A DNA stretch of 64,000 bases, taken from NCBI GenBank assembly GCA_963575645.1, contig OY754468.1, positions 19,678,465 to 19,742,464 on the forward strand. Direction: 5' to 3'. This DNA comes from Xanthostigma xanthostigma (lineage: Eukaryota; Arthropoda; Insecta; Raphidioptera; Raphidiidae). The notes under the pieces are model-generated. The model saw only the letters and a program-made list of their open reading frames with translations. It was not told the DNA's origin and did not search any database. Each line of letters begins with the position of its first letter. Position 1 is the stretch's first letter. The position numbers and the translations under genes are program-made. Positions 23,352-36,300 of this stretch are shown here, one piece after another.

Positions 23352-25338
23352 TTAATCTCTATGGTAACTAATGATACAAAACAATGCTGATTTGAGTAAA
23401 CAAATATCTGGTTTTCTGGAATTTCTGCCGCACTCTCTTTCTCAACTGAGGACATTTTCATAATCTTCGGTTATTCTAGTTTTTATAGTTTTCCCTTTAT
23501 ATGGCCATTAAACCCTAACTCTGTACCAAATTTCAGCTCTCTGAGTTTATGGGAAGTACTAGTTCTATTTTTATGATCATGAGTGAGTGAGTGTCATAAA
23601 TGCGAAACTTTGCTTTCGCTTAACTTCGGAACTAAATGACCTACAGACTTGAAATTTTGGATTTTAAGTATGTGATTATAGCTTACTGGATGACGAAAAT
23701 TTCTGCGTCCTGGTCTTATCCAGAGGTTCTCAAATAGGGGCCTGAAAATGCGGCGAAATGGTTCCAGTAAAGGATGGTACGGCAGTGTTTGCTTCGCGCT
23801 CGACTTGGCGGGGGCACTACCGTGCCCCCAGATTAAGTTCTCACCAAGGGCGTAGATATAGGGGGTAATTATCGCCCCAGGACCATAATAATAAAAAATA
23901 AAACTGAAAATATTACGAATAGGTATAACCTAAGTAAAAATAAAATTTAGAAACACTTCTTGAAAATGAAAACTGTAAAATTAGTTAAGCAATTAACTCC
24001 GTGAGTATTCTTGTTTGATATTAATAAAACAAAACAAAACATTTTTTTCTTTTCCCAGAAAAAAAAATCATTTACGGCCATGGTTTTCACAAGTACTTAG
24101 TGAATGAGACGTTTATTGTCGGTTGTCGCCACCAGAAGGTCCCTGATAAACCATCTTTAATACCTAAGCACAAAGGACGAAATTTCAAGGTTTCACATCA
24201 CTGATTGACATAATCTTTCGTGTGCAATTTAGCTTTACAAATTGCCCATATAAAAAATGTCGAATTTTGGTTTCCAGACTTGTAGGCCGTGTTCCATTGG
24301 TAATTCTATCTAACTTTTAGTTTTCGGGCATTTGTGACGTGGGTTTTGCAGCTCTAACGCGATTGGCATAACAGTTCAAAAAAAATCGCGGGTAATTTAA
24401 CTTGACGTACGCAATTTATTCGTCGCCCATCCAGATCAAAATGGCTTAAATTTAACTTAACCCAGATAGGTGTCAACTTCGCAAAAAACTTAAATGATAA
24501 TGTTACGATTATGTTGTGTTGATTGCTGAATGAATTTTATTCGTTTTTAAAATGCTAAAAATAATAACAATTTATATAAAAAAACACATTTTATTAGTAA
24601 CTCTATACATACAAGTCCAAGAATACAAAAGAAACATTTTAAGAAAAAAGTTCTGTTCAATTGATGCTTTAAAATATGGGAGAATAATTGATTCAAAATA
24701 TTTCTATACATTTCTATTTAAGTACAACTTATCTAATATAGATGAGCTATCAACTTTACGTATGAACTTTATTTTTCTCTCGGTATTTTGCTTTTTCTCA
24801 AACTGCATACTCAAAACGTAGTAACTACTGACGCTATGTGAATGCTACAGTCAGATTGTGCATACACCCTACATTCTACAACTATGTTAGACAAGTTGTA
24901 TTAAAATTTTGTTTCGTTATAAGAGACACAAAACTTATTTGTTACCCTCACGTTTCATTTATGAACAAAAATTGTGTAATCTAACATTAATGTATGAATA
25001 TAAAATCGTAACGTCTATTGTAATTCAATAGTAAAAAAATAATATATTGTAATATACTCAGGCAAATATATCTTTAGGATCAAATTAGGTAAGAATGACA
25101 TTTATATTGAAACTAGCTTCGGTGCTATCATTTGTGAATTACACAACTAAATTTACAGTAAGTTTTAATGAACGAACTGATATTTTTTTTTACGTTAAGA
25201 TTACAAGATATCAAAGTAATCGCACCTGAACTATAAAGAGAATAAGTAATTTATAATGAATATTCCGTTACAAAATAAGCAAAACGAAAAAAAAAATAAA
25301 AAATTATAAACAGTATAAGATGTTTATTTTTTGTATTT
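23352..25338. other. Intergenic downstream of HP1, fragments of repeats only
   Basis: 23570-23860 looks like a retroposon 3' tail (GAGTGAGTGAGTGTC, then CGCTTAACTTCGGAAC). 23855-23900 has a GC-rich hAT-like end (GGGCGTAGATATAGGGGG). 24552-24821 is an 89-residue open frame with no domain. Nothing else supported. Confidence 0.4.
25323..25328 (-). terminator. Poly(A) signal of the HP1 gene
   Basis: AATAAA on the minus strand, about 11 bases past the HP1 stop codon. It would give a very short 3' UTR, and more distal signals in this AT-rich region are possible. Confidence 0.4.
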
Positions 25339-27190
25339 CTACTCATTTTCTGGCGCCGGTGTGTGCCATGTTAATCTTTCTTCATAAAATTTGATGACGA
25401 TTTGAGGGCATTTAAGATTAGCAACTTTAGCCGGAACTAAATCGGCTTCGTCAGTTCCCTTCCATTTCATCAGAAACATGAGTTCACCGGAACTATCAGA
25501 TGCACCGATTATCACTTCCGGATCAAGGCCTCGATCGAAGCCCTGTTTCTTTTCATCACCGCTTTTTTTCTTTATCTTATCTGGTTTGTCATCATCAGTT
25601 TTCTTTTCACTACGTTTTTCGTCTTTTTTTTTGTCTGTCTTTTCTTCTTTCTTCTTAGAGCTCGGGCCTCCCAATGATGGTTTTTGTCTCTTTGCAGTGG
25701 GCTCGTCTTTCTTTTCTGCATCGGAAGCCTCCTTACGTTTACGGTTATCTTCAAATTCCTTTATTAAATCGTGACAATTCAAATTTTCTTCCGGTTCCCA
25801 TGTGCTTTCCTCAATCGGATAGCCTTTCCACTTGAGATAATACTGAACCTATAAAATATATGGGAATCGATATTACTTGATCGATACTCGTTACCATTTG
25901 GCAAGAACCAATTTACCAAAATCAGAAAAAAATTGTGGATATCTTACGTAAATTATAATAATATTAAACCTGGAACAGGGTAGAAATGAAGACTTTTATA
26001 CGAAAGATACTATTACACGACTCTAAATAAAGACTGTTTGAAATTAATAACATACATTGGATTCATTGTACATTTAAATGCTGTTAATTAATAGAGATCA
26101 AGCAATTTAGATTAATTGGCCGATAGCAATTACCATTCGATACTAATAATTGAACAGTCAATAAAAAAGTATATCGATCTATTGTGTACTGGTCTCTTAA
26201 GATCCAGAATCTTGAATAAATTTGTTCAAAAAAGTAAAACTATATTAAATCGTCTAAAAAATAGTGTTTCAATTGATTTTTATATTATTGGTCAAAAAGT
26301 TTATAGTACCGAGAATAGTGGCGCAGTGAAAAGGACTGTCTCATTAAAAATAAATATATTTTTTTCCCTTTTGTTTAAACAATAACGGGCCAAGGTAGCA
26401 ACTGGCGCCTTACTCACGACCCAAAAAAAAAAAAAAAATTATCGTAATAGGCACTTTTGCGAACGACTGCGCCACTATTAATACTATTAAAAAAGAGCTG
26501 ATATGTCAAATATTTTTCAACTTCAATAATTTGATATCGTCGTTAGAATGCTGTCATTTCTTGTTGACTGTTAGTGTTATTGAAAATTAAAACATACACC
26601 TAACAAAATATACAGAATAGAGATTACTGTTACATAAGTGATAAAAAAAAAGTCAGTAAGTCTATTTGCAGCTCGTAGCGTATTTCTTTAGATACTACTT
26701 GCCCGAATTGTCTGAATCTACACTCAATTGAAATTCAACTTTTAATTGACTGTTTTTAATTATAATAAAATTAAATCGGTTATTGATAATTTTATTAGTT
26801 CTTACAAGAAATTGAGTTGAAAATTTTTTGGCGGGTAAATTCTGAAGATGTCTTTTGTCTATTTTGTACAAGAAATGGTCAACATAAATAGGTATATAGT
26901 GATTACAAAACAAGAAGCTAAAATTTAAAAAAATTGCATTTGCCACATAAAATTTCCTAAGCATAAAACAAATTGCGAAATTACAAACAGTAGTCATAAA
27001 AATAACATAAAAATTATGTCATGTATATTTGATACAAAATGTCTTCCGAGTTAATAGATACGAGAAAACAAGTGAAAATTGTACAGACCTTGCCTTTAAC
27101 AAGGCGCCGATCTAAAATCTTTTCAACGGAGTACTCCTCCTCTTCGGATTCGCTGGCAGATCCAGCATCGCTTTTATCACTTTTAGCCAT
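25339..27190 (-). CDS. HP1: Heterochromatin protein 1 (HP1), complete, two coding exons
   Basis: HP1 binds methylated lysine 9 of histone H3 and compacts chromatin in the nucleus. Coding exon 1 is 27190-27089 (34 residues, ATG in GTGAATAAATATGGC); exon 2 is 25848-25339 (169 residues and TAG). The intron is phase 0 with GT...AG ends (donor GTCTGT). The product is 203 residues, usual for the family. Residues 1-19 are acidic (SESEEEE). The chromodomain spans about 20-65, with aromatic-cage residues Y20, W41 and Y44 ([30 protein letters not shown]). A lysine-rich hinge follows (about 70-136). The chromoshadow domain is about 137-196 ([20 protein letters not shown] to RLTWH), which dimerises and binds PxVxL partners. 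The intron splits the chromodomain after KGK. Neighbouring genes give no functional hint. Whether it is HP1a or another paralogue is less sure. Confidence 0.93.
25849..27088 (-). other. HP1 intron 1
   Basis: 1240 bp between the two coding exons. AT-rich, with no exon or transposon recognised; the 89- and 100-residue open frames in it have no domain. Confidence 0.7.
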
Positions 27191-27826
27191 ATTTATTCAC
27201 TTATATTGCTTTTACACAGCGTCCTGTAACATAAAAGGCGGGTAAAGTTACTTGCAAAAATGATTATTTTATATTTCCACAAACATCACAGAACTGATAA
27301 CTGAACTTTGCCAACTAAATGCTAATTACATATCTAAAATAAAATACAATTTTCAAATAATTATGTTATTTCAATGAATAATAAAAATAACATACCGGTA
27401 CAAACGCAATGCGTAATGGCTGTCTACGAGTCGTATTGAGTTTATCGATGGCTTTAGGCTTGTAACTATATTCACAGCACAGCATGCTTATAGCCAACAT
27501 CAGAAATGAATCTTGACAGCGTGAATTCAAGGAGGTACACAATAGTCAATTTGTACTACTGATTTCTATTAACAAGTGGATTGTGGATGTCCTTTAAATT
27601 AATTTTTAAAATGAGGCTATTTCTTAAACTTCCGTTCCGTCGTGGGTAAAAAATTCGTTGATTTTATCTATGACCAGATGGCCAGATCAGTCAAAATTTC
27701 TTAGGTAAATATCCTTCTGTAAAGTTTACAAATTAACTTTCTGATGGACGTTTAAATTTAAATAAATTGATCAGTGGTTTTTACGGGCTGTGTAGATTTT
27801 AAAAAAATTATATACTACTAGCTGCT
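27191..27826. promoter_or_regulatory. Upstream region of HP1
   Basis: The HP1 promoter and 5' UTR should lie here. I see no clear TATA box or further coding exon. Confidence 0.35.
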
Positions 27827-27965
27827 CCTTGCGGCTCCGCACGCGTTTGTGATGAAACACGATAGGACAACAGTAGTGGCTATATACTTTTTTTGCGTTT
27901 AGTAAAAATCTGTTATTTTGAAATTACAAACAGACACTCCAATTTTATTTATCTGTATAGATTTA
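27827..27965. mobile_element. Short RTE-type retroposon tail
   Basis: It starts ACTAGCTGCTCCTTGCGG and ends TATCTGTATAGATTT, the two ends of the RTE-derived fragments seen elsewhere, here only about 140 bp. Confidence 0.5.
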
Positions 27966-28299
27966 TGTAAATTTAATATTCTTAATGGTTGTCAATTATT
28001 TCTAGAAAACTGACAAATGATTTTGATTGAAGTTTCGTCGCTAAGATTTTTCAATTTTTGTTTATAATAGGTCCTTGTTGAAAAACTGTTGTTTTATGCG
28101 ACAACTATGACGTTTCTTATTGTTTCTGATTTTTTTTATTTTTATGTAAAATTAAATTTTTTTATCACGGTGGTGGCTATTAGAATGAAAAATAGTAATA
28201 AAACGATTGTTATTTTTCTTTTTTTTATGTTATAGCTCATAAGTTTTTTTTGTACTAATTACTGTGTAATTTCTTTGGTTCGGTAAATGATAAAAAAAT

Positions 28300-29020
28300 T
28301 AGTGTCCGACCAAAATTAGTTTTACGGCCGAAACCGAAACCGAATTTCGGTCTCAGTCTCAGTTTTGCCGAAACCGAAACTTCATTTTTCGTGGGAAAAA
28401 TAAAATAAACATTATCATAATCAGGCTTTATTATTTTTCAATTAATCATTCAGCCTCTGAAATTTTAACTAATCATTAACTTATCATATCATATTATTAC
28501 CCCCCTTATTTCAAAAACACAAATAAATATACTTTTTTTTAATATTATTAAATAAAATAAAAGCTACAAAACAAAATTACTTTTTAGTAAAAAGTATTTA
28601 CCTAATAAATATGTTTAGGTATAGGTACACACAACAAAAAAAAAAAAACACTCTTTCATCTTAAGAACAAAACTATTTCTTCTAAACTTTGGTCATTTTG
28701 TATGGTACTCTTGTTAACGAACTACAATAAAATTAAAATTAATAAGTACCTACCTACCAAATACAACAACTAAATAAATATTTTTATTGCAAATAATAGG
28801 TATCAAAATAAAAAAAGTTTTCTTTCAAACTAAAAAAAAAAAAACGCGGAGCGCGCAGGCATAAAAGACACTTCGTCGCTCGCAGCTGCACCGCATTTCA
28901 GCGCGAAACCTCCCGAATGTAGTTTCGGTTTCGGCCGGATGGGTAGCCGAAACCGAAACTAAGCCGAAACCAGTTTTTTTGGCCGAAAGTGGCCGAAACC
29001 GAAATTTCGGTCGGACACTA
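28300..29020. mobile_element. hAT-type element with CCGAAA-rich ends
   Basis: The ends TAGTGTCCGACC and inverse are flanked on both sides by AAAAAAAT (28292-28299 and 29021-29028), an exact 8-bp duplication. Both subterminal regions are arrays of GGCCGAAACCGAAA. The 721-bp interior has no recognisable transposase. The element lies between HP1 and protease gene 1. Confidence 0.8.
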
Positions 29021-30146
29021 AAAAAAATATAAAACTAAAGAAGGCACACTTGGGGCCCGCGTCGTATATGTTTCGTGAAAACGTTGAGTATTACTGTTTT
29101 CTGTACGCCGGCACATTACCCATAGACGTTTGGGATTTCTCGTTCTCTTTTCGATGCTGCCGGACCTCTCGCTTTCGCTCGGCGCTGGACTTTTCAGGCT
29201 TAGTGCATTCCTCTCTATGTGAGCAAAAGAGCAATAGACTACATACATTCGATCCATGATGTGAGCTTTCCGCTGACAGGCGATTCAGATGAAACGATAT
29301 GTTTGACTACTTTGTAAATTTTAATTTAAAATCAATTTACACTTATATTCTGGCGACTATGTTTCTTGTCTCATTTTAGCCCCTATGCCCCGCGAGCTCT
29401 TTAAAATGACACCCGAATTAACGTCCTAGCGTTTCTATGATAGGTACGTTAATTTTAAACTTTATACAAAGCTAACTCGGGACTATCACGCCATACACTC
29501 GTGCGATGATGTTACAGGCAAAACAAATCGTGCGCAACGAACTCGTAAAGACATGCTCTACCCGTTGTGGACTCAACCATTGTTAACGCATTATTAGCGA
29601 TTGAAATCTAAGGGTATTTGATGACACCAGAAAATTCGACCGGCTGTATTTAACGAGCGGATAGACGTTTTCACGTCAAAATTTTTTTTTTGTTTTCAAT
29701 GTAACATGCTCTAGATTCAATAACGGCTTATACACGCAAAAAATCCAAATAAAAAATTGTGGGATGTGCGAACAAACTTTTCAAAATTTTCCACGCTGCT
29801 GGTTAGCTCATAGGTAGGCTAAAATAGTGCATAAGATTTTTAAAAATTTATCGTGGCCATCATGCAGAAGAAATTTTTTCAAGATAGGTAGTACATTTTG
29901 ACTAGAAATGGAAACGCATATAATGCGAAGTTCTAATTCAGACCTAAACGATTTCCATTTTTCCCCAAATTAATTTCGAATAAGGGATTGTTTTTACTAC
30001 CCTATCATACGCCTAAATCCTAATAGTGATTCACGAACATCTGTTTCGTGATGCATGAATTAAGAGTTTCATTACCTTTCAAGTGTCAGGTATGTTTTCA
30101 GGAATATAAAAACAACTTTAAACGTAATTATGTTAAAACATTGAAT
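29021..30146. other. Intergenic, no gene seen
   Basis: No exon or element recognised between the hAT element and the protease upstream region. Confidence 0.4.
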
Positions 30147-30309
30147 AACCACATACAGGCAGAAAATGAACGCCGGTCATCCCAACAATATATTTTTGAA
30201 CAATAAAATTTGATGTAACCATGACCATTTTAATATTTTATGTAAACAAACAATTTTTTTACGTAAAAGTTATTCGATTTCATCTCGGTGAATATTATTG
30301 ACAGACAAT
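30147..30309 (+). promoter_or_regulatory. Upstream region of protease gene 1, conserved with gene 2
   Basis: Blocks such as ATCCCAA-AATATATT, TGTAACCATGACC, TTTTAAT and ATCTCGGT-AATATTAT recur in the same order at 44095-44258 before gene 2. This points to a shared promoter/5' UTR retained after duplication. The start site is not identified. Confidence 0.5.
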
Positions 30310-33300
30310 ATGGAGAAAATTTTGATTACCATTTTTTTGATACTCTGCGTGATTCGTAAGTTTGATACCGACACATTTTTATTGAATTCAGTAATTTTCT
30401 TCATTACTATTAAAAACTTAACGTTTACTTTTCCAAAACATATTGTCTGTAGTTGTAGGAGAAACACATTACGCAATTCAAGTAGAGTTATATAATATTT
30501 ACTAGCGGCCGTTTTGAGCAAGAACCAATCAGGAAGCGGTATCTTGTCACGTGGCCGGCATGGACAAACGCTCACAATCAAACATGGCGTCATAGTGTGT
30601 GTTCTGTTCAGAGACAATAAACGTTAACTTTTGTTAACATTCGAACTATCACTGAGCACGCGTCAAACCCATTTACAAAGCAAGCTTTAATACACGCATT
30701 GTGTGAAGCGAACACATAAAAGTCATCTCGAAACGCAGCGCCACAGCACGCTTGAAACCTAGCAAACAAATCTAGCAAGAAATCCAGTTGCAAAACCAAC
30801 CTCGTGTGCAGTGGGCCAAATATTAATAACGACTGATATTAAGCGTTGTTTTTAGAAACTGTAAAACCGGCTTATAAGTGTAAACCGTCTCCTAGAAGAA
30901 TTATTGGAGGTACTCTAACTGATATCAGAAATCATCCTTACCAGGTATGTCACGTTTGTTTTGATTTTCCAACGTTTTGGAACTGAAAAATTAATTATTT
31001 AATCGTTAAAATCAATGTTTTTATTTTCAATATTTTGATCAGTTTTCTTTTTCTAATAGGTTTACTTGCTAATACAGAAATTACGGAGTCGTATTTTTTG
31101 CGGTGGTTCGATATTAAATGACAGATTTATTTTAACGGCAGGCCATTGTGTTTATGACGACGATCGAAATAGATTAGTGAGACCTTCTGACGTAAGCATA
31201 GTGGTTGGCGATAGCATCGGCGTTTATCACGAGGAAGATCAGCAATCGCGACATGTGCTCAAAGCAATAAAAATACGAATACCTGATGGATATCCCGACG
31301 AATTTCAAGCCAAGGATGGTGACATTGCTATAGTTAAAGTAAATATGTTTGTCAATTAATCTCTGCAGTCAACTGGCGAGGTAGCCAATAACGGCCGCTG
31401 CACACGAGGTTGGATTTGCCGCTAGATTTCTTGCTAGATTTTACTACTAGTTTTCTAGGACAGGTTCTCTTTATTGCTTATATGTATGTGCCCGCAATGA
31501 CGTCATTTCAAGCCTTGTAGCCTGCCTGCCGGCCAGCAGAAATTCCGACAGTGTTTCTAGAAGTGTTTCCAGTCTTGTGTGTAGCGACCTTAAGATTTTT
31601 AGATTTTGGGGTCATCAACGAAGATGGCGGACTTGTTTAAAACTCAAAAGAGATGTCTCAGAGCTGTTGAAAATGTTAGTACAAGACAATCCTGCAAACC
31701 AATATTTATAGGAAACATCGGCTGTTAACATTATTTATGATCTGTACTAGTGATGTGCCGGATATCCGTATCCGCGGATATCCGAGGGAGAAGAAAGATC
31801 CGATGGCGGATGTTTTACGGATCTTTTACCTTATTAATTTTCAATTCATAGATGAAATTATATATATAGGTGATTAGGTAATAATGAAAAACTGTTAAAT
31901 TCCATTCAGATTATTTTTTATTTTTTTTAAATCGTATATTGCAAACATTTATCGTAGTGAGTACCATACCAATAGTACATAACTCAAAGGTACTAAAAAA
32001 CTATCTTTATAATGAGATATCGCACATCGATCTTTGGAAAGAGACAATCTGTTATAAGAGTTATTTCTTAAAGAGGTCAATAACTTTTTCCCATAACAGA
32101 TAGTCTCTTTCCAAAGGTCGATGTGCAATATTAACCGCCGCATACTCTAAGAAAGTAAAGATCCGTATCCGTATCCGCGGATCTTGAAACCAAAAATCCG
32201 TATTCAGATCCGTATCCGCGGATATACATTTTAAACGATCCGGCACATCACTAATCTGTACATATTAGAATGCGCAGTTTTTATTAAAACCAATAACTCG
32301 CTTTTCGAACGAAACTTAAAAGCTCATGAGCATAACACGCGCGATAAAGAAAATTATATTAACATGTATCATGTTTTAGCCCTGGGGTACTAAATTTTTT
32401 TGAGAGTCAATTTTGAGCGTCAATTTTTTGAGAGTCAATTTTGAGCGTCATTTGAGAGTCAATTTTGAGCGTCATTTGAGAGTCAATTTTGAGCGTCAAT
32501 TTTTTGAGAGTCAATTTTGAGCGTCAATTTTTTCCGCGCAGAAAAAAAAAAACAAGTTTATAGAATTTCGAATCAATATCGAGGAGAAAACATGACACAT
32601 GGTTGAAATTTTTGGTTCTACAACAGAAATCATTTTTAACATGTATCATGTTTTAGCCCTGGGGTACTAAATTCTAAACCAAGCTCATGTTAACGTCGGC
32701 GTAACAAATAAAATTTTAAAGGTTTATAACAAATTACCCCCTAGAGTCTGGACTGAAAGAACTACCAATAAAAAAGTTCAAGCAAGAGCTTAAAATTTAC
32801 TTAAAAATAATAAGTTTTTATTCTATTAACGAATATTTTAGTCAGCCATATTGATATTATTTTTTATTGTTTTCTCTTGTAAATTGTTAATGTTGACCCA
32901 TTCTACATTGTACTCAGTATGATGGAATAAAGATATATTATTATTATTATTACATAGTCGCTCGAAATAGCTATACTGCAGGTATTTCTAACTTTGTACA
33001 CTTCTGACTTCAGTGAAGAATTTGGCCATGGTTGCCATTTGACTCGAATTGGTGTTTTCTAATTTAAGATGTATGTACAACTGGAAAATTTAAAATTATC
33101 ATTTGTGGTCTGTACAATATTCTACAGGTGTGTAGGAGACAGAAATATATTTAACGCAGCTACACTTCTCGGTTGACTGTCGCTGCACAGAAAAGAGTTC
33201 ATTAACATTTCAATAGTTTAAAGATTTATTAAAAATATTAGGAGGGGAGTATAATTACGCGATCAAGTTTACCTATTATAGTCGACTGCTCAGGGCGAAG

Positions 33301-36300
33301 ACATATATACATTGGGGAGGGAGTTCAGCCTCCTCTCACCGATCGGTGCAGATATATTTGGGAGCCTGAACCAGTGGCGGTTCCTCTATGAGCGCTGCCG
33401 AGCTGCAGAACAACCAAAATCATGCACAGTTTTAGAATGAATTACATTTACCATATTTAACTAATATTTAATGTTAGAAAATAGTGTAAAAGTTACACAA
33501 TTAACGCTAAAGTTTAACAGCCACTGACAAACCGCTTTGTGTGCATTCTACGTGGCAGACTTTCTTGAGTTCAGGCGCTATTCTGCGGTCCGAAGAAGCA
33601 CATGAAACGTGATCATCTGAAATCCCCGGTGTAAATCGTGCAACTCCTGATCCACAACGTGTTATTTAGATCGGCTTTGAACTGCATTTACTATCAGCAC
33701 ATTAGCAGCGAAATGAAGCAGAGAATATAGCGGTAGAACCACTGAACCAGTCTCGTGTGCAGCGATCTTAAGATAAAAATTAGATCTCGCATGATGTCAC
33801 ACATAATATGCTTTAAATTTAAGAAAGATTGACTGTTTGCTATTGAGTAATGATAACTCATTTCGCCGCGAAAGTGGAAAGATTCGAGCTCGTGTTCTGT
33901 CGGTGACAGTATTTGAAAATACATTCTACTAATACCTATATAGCATCGTAACAATGGGTGTTTCTTAACAATTGTAGCAAACTATAGCTACCCTACACCT
34001 ACTGTTAGTAACACTAATATTTTATTATATTGTTGAAATGAGAATAAAAAAAATTGGTTGTCTGTAAAGTCGGTTTACGGACGATAGTTTTACGTGATAA
34101 CGTATTCCGTAATACATAACCTAAATTTATATAATAATTATAATAATTCGAATCTATGATATTGCATCTTTCGCTTCAAATTTAGGTTAATTTTATTTAT
34201 TAAAATTACTTACCACCTATAATATAATTGTTTTTTTTAACATTCTTTCTTTCGTATTTATTTTAAGTCTCAAAGATTAGCTGTCATAATATTTTGAAAA
34301 CAATTGTTTCACTGTTTATATAAAATTCCAAAACCTACTTACAATATTTAAGTATTTTCATACGTCAAAAAATTGATTTTTATAATGATAAAATTTGTAT
34401 GAAAACGATTTTTTCGAGAGATGAGACCTAGCTAAAACGATTTTTTGCCCCCCAAAATCCCTTTTCAGTAAATTTCATCCAAATCGTTGGGGCCGTTTTC
34501 GAGAATAGCACGCACAGGGTCAGGCGGAACGTTAGGAACGTTACGAACGCTAGGAACGTTACACTTTTTCGTGCATGCAGCCGGTGTTTTATCAATTTAT
34601 AAGATTGGTGATTTATCAATTTATAAGACGTTATCACGTCATATAGCTAAAAAATACCCATGGTTTCATTTTTGAAAAAAAAAAAACAACTGTTGCCTAC
34701 AGAGATATTGTAAAAATTTTAGCATCGTCTCGTAGAGCTTTTCATTCTACAGTGAATTTTGTGAGTTTTTTTTTATATGGTAGCTATGGAAATCATTAAT
34801 GCATTACAGAAGATCGATCCACGTAAATTGCATAATATGAACCTCCCTTGGGCGCCCAATTTATGTTGCATTTTATGTGGATAAAAACTCTAGGATATCT
34901 GCAACACTCTATATTTTGTTGTAAAATGTTGTGAGAAATATTTAATTGTTTTTTACTTTTGCAGACAAAGGAACGAATAAATCTGCATCCGGAAACTACC
35001 TGGCCTATTGAGTTAAACAGAAATACAATATTAAAACCTGAACAGAAGTGTGTTCTCACTGGTTGGGGAAAGACAGACGTAAATAACTTTTTTTTATCAA
35101 CCTAAAAATACCGCCTAAAAACAAACTGTTCATTGTATGTATTGTGATCAGTGGCTTAGCTTAGGTGGCCAAGAGCTTCGGGGCAAAAAATAAACTGGAC
35201 CCTCCAGTGACCAGGATAAATAGACCTAGTCTGGACTGCGCGAATCAAGTTCCGGTAGAAAGAGACAGAAGTAATTGAATGACATGCTATTTTTTCTCAC
35301 ACGAAGTGTGCCATGTAAATTTTTAGTGGCGTACACCATTTAAGTCTAATCAAAATTAATACTTGAGACTATTTTGTTGTTCGATGAGTTATTTAAAAAA
35401 AATTTGGTTACATATGTCAGTTTTTTCGCGTTTTAGTTTTCAAAATCAGAAAGAAGAGAGATTGACGTCAACCAATTCATTCCTTCTCTTATAATCAAAT
35501 TTGGATGCACTGCAGTAGTTTACAGTAGCTCTCCGTAGGTAGGTACCATTTCGTTTAGGCTCTCTAACTAATATTAAAACATAATTAATGTAGCCTTTTT
35601 TCAAAGTTGGAAGCTTATGCAACCATAAGTACAAGTAATAACTATAGGTAGTAAATAAAAACAAAGTAGCTAGGCCACTAATTGTGGTCATCTACTAGTT
35701 TTATTCTTGTAGATTATTTATAGTGCCTACTTTATCGATACTCGATTTTTCGAACACTCACCCAAGTACTTTATCGATATTCGATTTCTCGAACACTCAC
35801 TCACTCCTACTAATAGTATTAATAGACGATCGAACTTGGTACGGACCGGACAGCGGATATGGTCCGCTCCGTACCAAATCTGCTCGTCTAGACAGTAGTT
35901 TGCGTGTCCGCGCGGTTCGATGGTTTGCACATCGTACTTGGTCCGGTTCGTACTTATATCCGTGCGTATGTAATATGTATACAAGTACGATTGAACTTGA
36001 TACATATAACCGTATAACGACGTCATTGTAATTCAAAACGTTGTGCAATACATGACAGAAATTTTGACAGAACGCGAAGTTCTTGGTGAAATATTGGTAT
36101 TATATAAAGATTTCCCATGTTTGTGGGATCTATCAGATAACTTATATTGTAACAGAGAAACACGTAACAACGCTCTAGAAATTCTTCAGGAGTGTTATTC
36201 AAAATATGATCTTCGCTATCAAGCGATTTTATTAACTTCATATGACTAAATTCATCGCGATCTTTCAAATTGAATTTTGCCCACTCCTTTCTTTTCTTCC

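Noticed and set aside
24552-24821. 89-residue open frame as a host gene
   Set aside because: AT-rich composition, no domain, no splice or neighbour support.
25478-25774. Plus-strand 98-residue frame opposite HP1
   Set aside because: Antisense shadow of the lysine-rich HP1 hinge.
32401-32532. CRISPR array
   Set aside because: The units are direct tandem repeats without spacers in a eukaryotic intron: a minisatellite.
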